Positions 6,242-14,713 of a stretch of DNA of 37,293 nt are shown piece by piece. Location: IMG/VR virus record IMGVR_UViG_3300032516_000079, positions 1 to 37,293 of that record. The stretch is one strand, 5' to 3'. This DNA is from a virus. Both the position numbers and the translations under genes were made by a program. Within the stretch, counting starts at the first letter, position 1. The number at the start of each line of letters is the position of its first letter. The notes under the pieces were generated by a model. The model worked only from the letters and a program-made list of their open reading frames with translations, was not told the DNA's origin and made no database searches.

Positions 6242-7060
6242 TTATTTAAGGTTCAAAGCGGTCTTAGCAGCGTCGATCACGGGGCGCTCCCAGTCTTTGC
6301 TGGTGGCGTCAAGCAGGTGAGGTTTCAGAACGGCAGCGGCCTTGGGGTCCGCCTTTGCCCGCTCAATCGCCAGGACGAGGGCTTTGACCGTGTCATCAGT
6401 CTTCTCATGGACATTCGCCGCAACCATGCCAGCACCCTTGACGGCTTGCGGGATCAACTTAAACGGAATCTTGATAATGGCACCCACGACGTTGCCAATA
6501 ATTGCACCGAACGGCGCAAAAGCTGGAAAGGCAATGGACAGAGCGGGCATGATCAGGGTCAGACCGAAGAGCCCCAGGAAACCTCCGCCGATCCACCAGG
6601 CCCATCGTTTAATCTTGACCCATGTGGCGGCTGTGGCGGCGACGCTGGTGAACACGCTGTCCGATTTCGCCTCTGCCTTGGCGAGACTGACCTTCAGCCG
6701 CTCCTGCGTGTCCTGGCGGGAGAATGCCCTACGGTCCAGGAATGCCAGCGTATCAGCGTTGGTGGTCGCCTGGACGACAAGGAGGCTGTCCTGGGTGGTG
6801 ACGGGCGGCAAAAGGGTCTCTGCCCTCGCCAAGAGGGCGCTGGGCACTGTAGATGTGACTCCTGAGGGCTGCTGTAACACCCAGGCGGCACCGTGGACAT
6901 AGACGGCTCCTAGTTCGGCCTGCGCCAGCTTGTTGGTCAGTTGCGCCGCTTGGAGCGTGTTGACCTTCGCCATGGCTTTGGTCGCACGCTGAGCGGGCGT
7001 TCCACAGGATGTAAACAATGCTAGACAGGCGACGGCAGTCAGGGCAGTCAAGGCGTTCAT
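6242..7060 (-). CDS. Lipoprotein with C-terminal membrane segments
   Basis: 272 aa. The N-terminus is a lipoprotein signal peptide with lipobox LFTSC and lipidation Cys19, followed by TPAQRATKAMAK. Residues about 30-155 are helical and Ala/Thr/Leu-rich, possibly coiled coil. Residues about 158-215 hold one or two hydrophobic segments (WAWWIGGGFLGLFGLTLIMP, then AIIGNVVGAIIKIPF). A C-terminal helical tail ends AAKTALNLK. A lipoprotein could act at the envelope in superinfection exclusion, as a spanin-like lysis factor, or in host surface modification; none is proven. GTAGTTAAGGGG lies just before the ATG. The polymerase gene ends 22 nt upstream. Confidence 0.7.
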   Translation of the reverse strand: MNALTALTAVACLALFTSCGTPAQRATKAMAKVNTLQAAQLTNKLAQAELGAVYVHGAAWVLQQPSGVTSTVPSALLARAETLLPPVTTQDSLLVVQATTNADTLAFLDRRAFSRQDTQERLKVSLAKAEAKSDSVFTSVAATAATWVKIKRWAWWIGGGFLGLFGLTLIMPALSIAFPAFAPFGAIIGNVVGAIIKIPFKLIPQAVKGAGMVAANVHEKTDDTVKALVLAIERAKADPKAAAVLKPHLLDATSKDWERPVIDAAKTALNLK

Positions 7061-7082
7061 ACCCCTTAACTACCCCTATCCT

Positions 7083-10000
7083 TTAGCCCTTCTTGAAATT
7101 CAAAAGTTCATCCCAGTCCGGTTTAGATTTTCCAATTGCAATCTGGTCGAGGTAGTTCAACCCAACCGAGCTATCTCCACCGAACGGAATCAAACACCAG
7201 GACGTGTCATAGTCGTCACCGAAAACAAGCTTTAGAACGTCCGGAATGTTGTTCAAAACTTGATCAACGATCTCGTGAATTTTTGGCAGCTCCGTCATCA
7301 CAGCGTCAATTAGAAGTGAGTCATGCACCGTGGATACCAGAATGGATTCTAATCGCTCCGAACGCATCAGCGCCTCGATCACATGCAAGCAAATCAGCAT
7401 CATATCGGATGCCGTCGCTTGGATCAAATGGTTCGCCCCGGCACGCAGAGCTTTACCGATCGCTTCACGATCCTCTCCGAAAACTTCATTGAAAATACGA
7501 ACACGCCCAAAGATACTAACCGCTACGCCAGCATCCATGATAAACTGCTTGTAGTAAGCGAGGTACTCTTTCAAAGTTGAGTAAGATGAAAAGAACTTGT
7601 CGATGATATCTTCGCACTCCTCAATCGGTAAGTACACTTGAGCGTTGGCGAGGGTGGTTTGCAGGCCGAGTGCCCCACCACCGTATCCCGTGAGAAAGTT
7701 ACACGTATTATGAGTAACAAGTCCATTAGCTACGTACAAATGTTCTGAAGAATCAACTTCTACGTCTACCAGCGGTCCTTCTTCCAAAGCCAGAATTAGT
7801 TTAACCTCATTATCTTTCAAAACTTCATATCCAAAAACCGGAGGGGTAATGGAATCTTTTTTCCAGTGACAACGCAAGTACTCTTTCAAATGGATAGCAG
7901 ATCGCTTAGCGATTCTTACTCTGAAGTAATACCGATCATATGTTTTATTGTAGGAAGATTCAAGTGAAGCGTGAAGGCCACAACTCGACAACAATACAAG
8001 TATGTCCTGAATTAGCTGCCACGACTTTGAAGTAATTTCTATACTTCCACTTCGTGCTATTGACCCATCCGTATCTATAAGTCCAGCAAGCATCGACAAA
8101 CGCACACTCCTAGGAGCATCCATCATATAGTCAGGGATACAAAATTTCTTTTTGGTGTCTTCTCCAACCACTCCTAACGTCTTAAACACCGACTGAGCGT
8201 GCCGACTTCCAGCATAAACTGTGTCACAGGCCGACCCGTCCTTCCTGGGTTTACCTATATTACACGTTGCACTAATCCCAACTCGTTCAAACGAATTTAA
8301 CAGAGATTGTCGCCATCTAGCAAATTTAGGACCGTGTCCGACCGCTATAGTAATACTATTCTTGTTAGAGTTGCCATCCCCCAGAAAAACTCCCACTAAG
8401 TATGCCAGATCGTCGTTAATTTCAACGAAAAACGGTCCGGAAGCGGTGATCTTACTCAAAAACGGATTTATCGGAAGAATCACTCTCTGACCTTCAAAAA
8501 GCACAAATGGTACCGGCTCGCATAGGATATCTTTCGGTTTAAGATACTGTGCTTGCACCAAACTACCATCTTTCATCAAGAATTGGTGTGTTTTTGAACA
8601 AGCAATCAATCCAAATCGGCTACACACCAAAAGACGATCCCCAATACCATTGTAATAAAAGTGTTTCAATGAAACTAATTCTCCATGCTGCGAAGTTAAC
8701 ACGCAATCTGGCACTTTGTAAAATGTATTAGGACTAAGAGAACTAGGAGAGAAACTTCCTATTCGCACCAGTTTTCTGTTTACTTGAATCCAAGTAAGAG
8801 GATCAACACATTTCCCAATCTTGCGCTTTAGCTCTAATTCCTTTGCTTCCTTAACCTTTCCCTTGTCCTGAAGCTTCTTCATGTTCTCCTTAGAAAACTG
8901 CTCATAATCCAAACCAAAAATACGCGCAGTCGTCAGTGAATGAAGGTCCATTTCCTTTTCGTACGCCTCTATCATATTGCTGTCCCCGGACACCGCCGCC
9001 AAAAGACGAAGTTCGATCTGACTGAAGTCCGCCGTGTATAGACACCCACGCTTTCCAAACCGAGAACTGAACATCCGTTTTACAATGGAATCGTTCGGGA
9101 GCTGCTGAAGATTTGGATCCCGCGATGCGAGCCGGCCCCCTCGTGTCCCAGTTAGTAAGAAACTACCATGAATAAACCCATCGTCCCCTAAGTTACGGTC
9201 TTTAACCCGCTTCTTCTTGTCAATGCCAGCCGTCATGATATTCCTAACCGGTCGGACGTAAGTCGAATACTGTTTGAAAACCTTGCGATAGTCCTGAAGC
9301 GGACGAACCTCTGGGTGCCCTACGGATAGCTTGTTAAGTGTAAACTTGTCCAGTGCCGCATACTCTAGCTGCTGCTCGCGAGAAAGTGCCAGAACCGCCT
9401 CTTCAGAGTCACCGTATTTTTGCTTACCCGTCTTGGTCAGGCGTTGCACGGGAAGATTTAACACCTCAAACAGAATGGTCCGAAGAGTGGACTTATTCTC
9501 CAGATCCAAAGTCCATCCGGGCTCCTCTTCCGCCATTGTCTGGCACCAGTTTTCTACCTCGGGCGTGACCACTTTCATCTTGTCCCGTGACTCGTTAACC
9601 ATGATCGGAAAAATATGTTCCTGGTGGGCCAACTCCTCCTGATCCACGTAGAGACCCCTACCCATCATCTTCATCAGTACTTGGGCCGAGGGGGACATGA
9701 TACTATCGTACACCCACGCCCGGCTAGGTGGGAGAAACCAACGAAATCGTCCACGCATACCAGGATGCGCCAGAGGAATTTTGTAGACCTTGGAGTTGTT
9801 TAACTTCTCTTGAATTGCCTCCCGTGCCGTATAACATACCTCTACGTCACCCATGACGTACGGCTTGAAATGTGTCTCCCACTTTTCCACCGGACAATTA
9901 GCATAGTGCCCACCCTTATCGTTCTTTGGATCAAGCAAATCGCCGTGCAGGCCGATGAGCAAAGTCATCTCCTCCTCATACCCTGCCAGATCGGGGGCGA

Positions 10001-11339
10001 AATCATAGGCAACCGCCTCCAAGCCCAAGGTACCACGTTGCTGTCGGGCAGTATATGCCATATGCCAAGTGTCCCACTGGGCAGCGTCTGCCAGACGATT
10101 TAAGTCTGCCCCAAGCACTGTTGCCGCAGTAAACAGGACATCAAACGTGATATTGTGCCCTCCGACGTTGGAAGCATAGAGAGCTTCCAAAACGACAGGC
10201 GACAGCTCCCCTATACAAGACTTTAACGGACTGGTGTCGTAGTCCCATGGAAACCCGATAGAATGAGGGGCTCCTTTATCATCTACCCAACGAAACATCA
10301 TGAAAACGATCTTGTGTCCTAGCCAAGGTCTAAGTCCAGTCGTCTCAGTATCATAGCATACAGTGGTTCCGGGATGCTCCGACAGCCACAACAGTGCCTC
10401 AGCAACCTCATTTGGATTGTTTGTAAGATGATACCACGGTCGGTCATAGTTCTTGGGCTTAATTCCATCCTTCGCCAACTTCAGCCCTTTGATGATACTC
10501 TCTTTCCACTTCCTGATCTCTTCAGGGTTCTGAGACATATAAACCATCCTGGGTGCCTGAATGGGATACATTGGAATTCTCCAATCGGGTGGTGGACCAA
10601 ACAAAGGATGACCGACAATAGACTGATCCTCTTTGGAAGGGTGCGGGCGAGGCAGCGCAAAATTAGGATCCGTCAACCAATCATCAGGCCACCCGCGGTA
10701 CGTCAAGGTCTTGCCTGCCCAATCCCACGCATTAGACTTGTGAGACAGCAGTCCTAGGGCATTCGAACCGACCGGCATCACAAGCTTAGGCCGATAGGTC
10801 GCCAAGTCCTGAACTGCGAACATACGGCACCAATTGCCCTTCTGCTTCATGTTGGGGTACTTACCTTTGGCAGGATAGCAGCGCGTAGTGGTAACCCACC
10901 GGATATCATCCAAGTTAACCCCGTGATACTTATGGCTCTTCTCTATGAACTCGGCCAACAAACCCGCTGTGCCCTTGTTCATTAAAACACCGATTTCACC
11001 TGCCGTATCTTCAGCTTTGGACACAGCGTCCAGAACGATTGTGATCAAAGGGTCGTTAGACCCCATAGGAGAAATGAATGGATTCTTACCACCCGCATCG
11101 TGCATCCCACACTTAACAGCACAAACCGGCATCTTGCTAGATGGATGAATCTGGTGACGCCCTAGCGGGTCTGATGGATCAAAAGTGTAGACCAGCTTGG
11201 TCCCCTCTCGAATCGGGGTCTGATGCACCATCAACGTATCTCGAAACCACTTATCGCCAACCGCAGTCAGCTTCATGACGGACCCGCTCAAGTCACGCAT
11301 GACTACCTTCGGACCTCTCGCGTTCTTCTCTTCTGCCAT
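7083..11339 (-). CDS. Intein-containing UDG-like / 3'-5' exonuclease / family A DNA polymerase
   Basis: 1418 aa as encoded, about 1050 after intein removal. Residues 1-260 resemble a family 4-type uracil-DNA glycosylase with a 4Fe-4S pattern: C73-x3-C77 and C154-x16-C171, plus RPHPS at 231-235; the usual GEAPG catalytic motif is not seen. Residues 320-510 are a DnaQ/PolA-type proofreading exonuclease: D330-x-E332, N396/D400 and Y494-x3-D498. Residues about 680-1418 are the polymerase: motif A DFSQIELR (D771), motif B RKIGK|TCNFLTGYG split by the intein at residues 844-1211, and motif C VHDS (H1339, D1340). It is the likely replicative polymerase. It is transcribed divergently from the 11379 gene across a 39-nt spacer with a strong inverted repeat. 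Confidence 0.95.
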   Translation of the reverse strand: MAEEKNARGPKVVMRDLSGSVMKLTAVGDKWFRDTLMVHQTPIREGTKLVYTFDPSDPLGRHQIHPSSKMPVCAVKCGMHDAGGKNPFISPMGSNDPLITIVLDAVSKAEDTAGEIGVLMNKGTAGLLAEFIEKSHKYHGVNLDDIRWVTTTRCYPAKGKYPNMKQKGNWCRMFAVQDLATYRPKLVMPVGSNALGLLSHKSNAWDWAGKTLTYRGWPDDWLTDPNFALPRPHPSKEDQSIVGHPLFGPPPDWRIPMYPIQAPRMVYMSQNPEEIRKWKESIIKGLKLAKDGIKPKNYDRPWYHLTNNPNEVAEALLWLSEHPGTTVCYDTETTGLRPWLGHKIVFMMFRWVDDKGAPHSIGFPWDYDTSPLKSCIGELSPVVLEALYASNVGGHNITFDVLFTAATVLGADLNRLADAAQWDTWHMAYTARQQRGTLGLEAVAYDFAPDLAGYEEEMTLLIGLHGDLLDPKNDKGGHYANCPVEKWETHFKPYVMGDVEVCYTAREAIQEKLNNSKVYKIPLAHPGMRGRFRWFLPPSRAWVYDSIMSPSAQVLMKMMGRGLYVDQEELAHQEHIFPIMVNESRDKMKVVTPEVENWCQTMAEEEPGWTLDLENKSTLRTILFEVLNLPVQRLTKTGKQKYGDSEEAVLALSREQQLEYAALDKFTLNKLSVGHPEVRPLQDYRKVFKQYSTYVRPVRNIMTAGIDKKKRVKDRNLGDDGFIHGSFLLTGTRGGRLASRDPNLQQLPNDSIVKRMFSSRFGKRGCLYTADFSQIELRLLAAVSGDSNMIEAYEKEMDLHSLTTARIFGLDYEQFSKENMKKLQDKGKVKEAKELELKRKIGKCVDPLTWIQVNRKLVRIGSFSPSSLSPNTFYKVPDCVLTSQHGELVSLKHFYYNGIGDRLLVCSRFGLIACSKTHQFLMKDGSLVQAQYLKPKDILCEPVPFVLFEGQRVILPINPFLSKITASGPFFVEINDDLAYLVGVFLGDGNSNKNSITIAVGHGPKFARWRQSLLNSFERVGISATCNIGKPRKDGSACDTVYAGSRHAQSVFKTLGVVGEDTKKKFCIPDYMMDAPRSVRLSMLAGLIDTDGSIARSGSIEITSKSWQLIQDILVLLSSCGLHASLESSYNKTYDRYYFRVRIAKRSAIHLKEYLRCHWKKDSITPPVFGYEVLKDNEVKLILALEEGPLVDVEVDSSEHLYVANGLVTHNTCNFLTGYGGGALGLQTTLANAQVYLPIEECEDIIDKFFSSYSTLKEYLAYYKQFIMDAGVAVSIFGRVRIFNEVFGEDREAIGKALRAGANHLIQATASDMMLICLHVIEALMRSERLESILVSTVHDSLLIDAVMTELPKIHEIVDQVLNNIPDVLKLVFGDDYDTSWCLIPFGGDSSVGLNYLDQIAIGKSKPDWDELLNFKKG
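7707..8810 (-). mobile_element. LAGLIDADG intein in polymerase motif B
   Basis: 368 residues (844-1211 of the precursor). It begins with Cys1 (CVDPLTWIQV) and ends GLVTHN, with Thr as the first C-extein residue. Splicing block B is visible as SKTHQFLM. Two LAGLIDADG motifs, AYLVGVFLGDG and LAGLIDTDG, mark a DOD-type homing endonuclease. The C-terminal block SSEHLYVANG precedes the VTHN end. Removal restores RKIGKTCNFLTGYG, the finger (O-helix) motif that binds the incoming nucleotide, so splicing should be essential for activity. Both endonuclease motifs keep their acidic residues, so homing activity is plausible. Confidence 0.95.
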
Positions 11340-11347
11340 ACGTTAAG

Positions 11348-11376
11348 AGAACAGTAAATTTCTGTTCTTTCTGAAC
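11348..11376. promoter_or_regulatory. Inverted repeat in the divergent polymerase promoter region
   Basis: A perfect 7-bp inverted repeat, AGAACAG 11348-11354 and CTGTTCT 11362-11368, flanks TAAATTT. A second overlapping pair, GTTC 11365-11368 with GAAC 11373-11376, gives three GAAC half-sites. It fills the 39-nt spacer between the divergent starts at 11339 and 11379, where it could be an operator acting on both genes. No repressor gene is evident nearby. A hairpin acting in mRNA is the alternative. Confidence 0.5.
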
Positions 11377-11378
11377 GA

Positions 11379-12404
11379 ATGGAACGAACAGCATACCCTC
11401 CGCCTCCGATAGAGTGCTTTGGGCTGGATCAGTTCAACACCAACAAGATGTGTGGTGTCTGCACGCACAAGGTTGAATGTGGCAAGCTGATGGATTTTCG
11501 ACTTGGAAAAATCACGCTGGATCGTTTACGCATAAATCTGATGCCGATTGGGTTTGACGTAGACATAAACTACAGTAACGAGCATGAGCGTATCGAGATA
11601 ATCTATCAAGATTGCTACAGTGCTGTATTCAAAGAGCCCTCCAAACAAAACGTTGGTCAATACGCCCAGGCCATTACCCAACACGCTAACACTGCCGGCG
11701 TATCGTTACGGACTTACATCATGACACTGATGGTGGCGCATAAAGAAAATGACCTCACTGACCGGATTCAATTCTTTCCGGCCAGCCTCGCTAAAAAGGG
11801 AAAGATCAAGACCGTAGAGCTTTACGCCAAGATATGCCGGCAAAAATATGCTTCATTCCACGACAGCGACTGCGACCGTGAGCTGGAGCTGCTTACCGGC
11901 GTTAAGATCGGAGACTCATCGTCCTACCAGCGGATGATTCACTCAGAAACACTAGCCGGAGAATTCATCGTAGGATTCAAAAAGCTGCACGACGGATACC
12001 CAACCAGCATACTATACACCAGGCGTGAACTTGCCCTCGACCCTCTTTGGCTGGCGACGGAACAGTCCTACTACTCGGAAATCCTGTCCAAATTCATCCC
12101 GGTCCCGTTCGGTACCTCGGAACAACAGCGACATCGCTATTCGGTCATCCGTTGTCTACAACAGATGAAGCGTAGAAAGCCATATGCAATCTCCGTGTTC
12201 GAAGCACGAACTTCCGCAGTAAAAAATGTCCTACCCACCGTCTTATCCCGTTTCGGATTCCAAACCACCGACTTAGAGACAGTAGACGAAGAAGTTACCG
12301 ACTCAGTCGAACTGTGGTACAAGATCGGTTTGTGCGCTCAGCACTTGGAGTGCTTGAAGTTTACCCACGGTCAGAAAAATGCCCTTAGCGTTAACACATT
12401 CTAA
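11379..12404 (+). CDS. Hypothetical protein with N-terminal Cys cluster, next to the helicase gene
   Basis: 341 aa. Residues about 12-37 contain C-x11-C-x2-C-x5-C (CFGLDQ, then MCGVCTHKVECGKLM), a likely zinc or Fe-S site. The remainder is mixed helix and strand without familiar catalytic motifs. It lies directly upstream of the DnaB-like helicase and opposite the polymerase, so a replication role such as primase accessory or helicase loader is a reasonable guess from context only. The end overlaps the open frame of the helicase but not its preferred start. Confidence 0.75.
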   Translation: MERTAYPPPPIECFGLDQFNTNKMCGVCTHKVECGKLMDFRLGKITLDRLRINLMPIGFDVDINYSNEHERIEIIYQDCYSAVFKEPSKQNVGQYAQAITQHANTAGVSLRTYIMTLMVAHKENDLTDRIQFFPASLAKKGKIKTVELYAKICRQKYASFHDSDCDRELELLTGVKIGDSSSYQRMIHSETLAGEFIVGFKKLHDGYPTSILYTRRELALDPLWLATEQSYYSEILSKFIPVPFGTSEQQRHRYSVIRCLQQMKRRKPYAISVFEARTSAVKNVLPTVLSRFGFQTTDLETVDEEVTDSVELWYKIGLCAQHLECLKFTHGQKNALSVNTF

Positions 12405-12414
12405 ATCAACCACT

Positions 12415-13833
12415 ATGGAGACCTTCAATTTTTCGAATGATTATCAAGACCTTATCCTAGCATGCTGGATGAGGCACCCAGAAAAGTTCGTGCTCTATGG
12501 CCAAATCCTACGCAACGAATACTTCACCGGGTTGAACGCCGCCCTGGCAGCCAAGTGCCTCATCGAGTGTATAACCAAGCACGGCGTCTCGCCTACGCCT
12601 ACGGTACTGGGCGATCTGATGTTCCAAGAATTCACCAAGCTTGGAAACGAAGAACAGGTAGCTGATGCTCTGGACTACATCCGCAAGCTTTCTGAAATTA
12701 ACACTCGAAACGTAGACGAAGTCAAAGATCGGTTAGTATCCTTTTGTAAGGAACGGGCGATTATCCATGCTTGCTCTAAAGTCGTTGAAGCAGTCAAAAC
12801 CAACACCGGCCACAAAATCAATCCCATTACTCTGATCGAAGAAGCTTTGATGATTGGGTACGATATCAAAGACGACGGGATACACCTGAATCAGCAATAT
12901 CACGAAGTCATCGACCGGGTTACCGCAGAAACCTATGGAATTCGAACCGGATACCCCATCTTTGACGAGATCTGGAAAACGGGGTGGGGACCCGGCTGGC
13001 TGGTAACCATTATAGCGCCCCCTAAGCGATTCAAAACTTGTTGCTGCCTCAACCTAGCTCTAAATATGGCGGGTCCTCAAGTGGGAGAGCACGTTTTTTA
13101 CTACGCCTGCGAAATTGGAGAAGACCTGGCCGCCTGGCGCATGCTGTGCCGCTTGTCAGGAACCACGGACAATGAAGCGAAAACACATCCAATCCAGTTT
13201 GCCCAGGATTCGTATCGCGCAATCCTAGCCGGACTGAACGGGGAAGTGTTCATTAAAGGATTCTCATCCAAAATGGCCACCATCCAAGACATTCGCTTAC
13301 ATGCCAAGCACATTATCAATACCACTGGAAAACAGCCCAAAGCAATCTTCATCGACCACGCCGAATGCATCCGACCCAGCGCTCAACTCAACAAAACCGT
13401 CCCCGACTATCGTCAACAGTCCGACATCTATACGGAAGCGCGTGCGCTCGCTTCCGAATTGAAATGCACCGTGATCATGCCGGACCGCTGCAACAAGGAG
13501 ACTGTAGACAAAAACGTGCCAGATATGAAAAGTTTTCAAGGTGCGTTCGAAAAGGCCGGTATAGTAGACGTTGCAATCGGACTATGCGCTACACCCAAGG
13601 AGCACCTAAACCATAGGATCAGAGCGTTCGTGTTTTTAAACCGTCATGGATCGGCATTCCACCACATCGGTGGCACGGTTGACCCAGAACGCATGAACAT
13701 AGAATTTACCGAACGCCTAAAGTACGACCCGGACGCCGACGACTGGATTCACCGCAGACCGATCGGACACCGAGTCAATATGAACGACATTGACGATATC
13801 GACACCCGCCTAAACGAACGTAAAGGTGATTAA
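12415..13833 (+). CDS. DnaB-like replicative helicase
   Basis: 472 aa from the ATG at 12415; the frame opens at 12379, but that start lies inside the previous gene. The N-terminal helical domain (about 1-140) resembles DnaB N-terminal regions. The RecA-like core has the phosphate-binding loop IIAPPKRFKT (K207, T208), a Walker B AIFIDHAECI, and a later stretch VIMPDRCNKE followed by FQGAFEKAGIVDVAI that matches the DnaB Gln-sensor and AD region. The Walker A is unusual: the canonical glycine before Lys is Phe and the first Gly is Ala. The likely role is a ring helicase unwinding DNA ahead of the polymerase. The 3' end overlaps the convergent peptidase stop by 4 nt. Confidence 0.85.
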   Translation: METFNFSNDYQDLILACWMRHPEKFVLYGQILRNEYFTGLNAALAAKCLIECITKHGVSPTPTVLGDLMFQEFTKLGNEEQVADALDYIRKLSEINTRNVDEVKDRLVSFCKERAIIHACSKVVEAVKTNTGHKINPITLIEEALMIGYDIKDDGIHLNQQYHEVIDRVTAETYGIRTGYPIFDEIWKTGWGPGWLVTIIAPPKRFKTCCCLNLALNMAGPQVGEHVFYYACEIGEDLAAWRMLCRLSGTTDNEAKTHPIQFAQDSYRAILAGLNGEVFIKGFSSKMATIQDIRLHAKHIINTTGKQPKAIFIDHAECIRPSAQLNKTVPDYRQQSDIYTEARALASELKCTVIMPDRCNKETVDKNVPDMKSFQGAFEKAGIVDVAIGLCATPKEHLNHRIRAFVFLNRHGSAFHHIGGTVDPERMNIEFTERLKYDPDADDWIHRRPIGHRVNMNDIDDIDTRLNERKGD

Positions 13834-14657
13834 ACGTCGTGAGTCTGTAAAAGTGTCACTTCGTGGAGAGGGGATTTACCACGATCATCCCGGGAATAAG
13901 TGTAGCAAAGGTTACCTAGCGTGCGAATCGCTGCTTCTCCCAAAGCGATCGAATTTTCCACCGCCACCAAACTGACGTATTCAAACGTACTGTGCATACG
14001 AAAATATCCAGCCGGTAAATTGATACAAGAAAACGGATGCCGGCGCTTTAAGACCGATACGTCCGTATAAGGATGCCGTTGCCATTTTGTCACACCATGC
14101 TTATTGAGTATTGGCAAGAGCTTGGTAATAAACTGTCCATCATCTTCAAACAATTGAGTGCCATCGCAGGTATAGGTAAGAATATCGTTGCACGGAGAGT
14201 CGAATTCGAAGACATATCCAACGTCTGAGAAGAATTCCGGGTCACTGTGCCGAGACCCCGCACAGAAAATTTCCTCCGAAACGAAGAACACCCCTTTCAA
14301 CACACTCAGCTTCTCAAACAACTCTAGGCAGATGAAGATACCGGCCTTGTCATCTCCACCGCACCCAGTCGGTTGATTGTGAGAATCAATCGCGAAAAGG
14401 AGACTGTTATGCTCCTTGATCACAACTGGATGCGGTAGAATGTGATGAACGGAATCCGTATGAGCGCAGACGCAGGGGTAGAATCCACCGTCTTCGGGAA
14501 TACCTTTGACAAAGTAAACATTTCCGAAATCGTCTACGTGCGCCTTGATGCCGTGTGATTCAACCCGAGCATAATTTATCAAGAAACAGATCACTCGGTA
14601 CTCGTCGCCGTGGTGAGTTTGTACTGCCAGCAACTGTTTCAAGAGATCAGTTCTCAT
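13830..14657 (-). CDS. M20/M42-like zinc metallopeptidase
   Basis: 275 aa, compact for the family. Metal-site motifs are in order: AHTDSVH (H66, D68), GCGGDDKAG (D102/D103), SEEIFCAGS (E128, E129), EFDS (D153) and MHSTFEYV (H212). This is the dinuclear zinc arrangement of peptidase T, PepD and M42 aminopeptidases, with the Glu pair as catalytic base and ligand. The lid domain appears reduced. Substrate cannot be told; likely options are small peptides or an acyl-amino substrate. It is a single minus-strand gene between the helicase and the glycan cluster. GTAAGAACGGAA lies directly before its ATG. Confidence 0.85.
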   Translation of the reverse strand: MRTDLLKQLLAVQTHHGDEYRVICFLINYARVESHGIKAHVDDFGNVYFVKGIPEDGGFYPCVCAHTDSVHHILPHPVVIKEHNSLLFAIDSHNQPTGCGGDDKAGIFICLELFEKLSVLKGVFFVSEEIFCAGSRHSDPEFFSDVGYVFEFDSPCNDILTYTCDGTQLFEDDGQFITKLLPILNKHGVTKWQRHPYTDVSVLKRRHPFSCINLPAGYFRMHSTFEYVSLVAVENSIALGEAAIRTLGNLCYTYSRDDRGKSPLHEVTLLQTHDV

Positions 14658-14713
14658 ATTCCGTTCTTACATAAGGATGACACAGCGCTGCCTACCCGTC
14701 AATCACTAATAAC

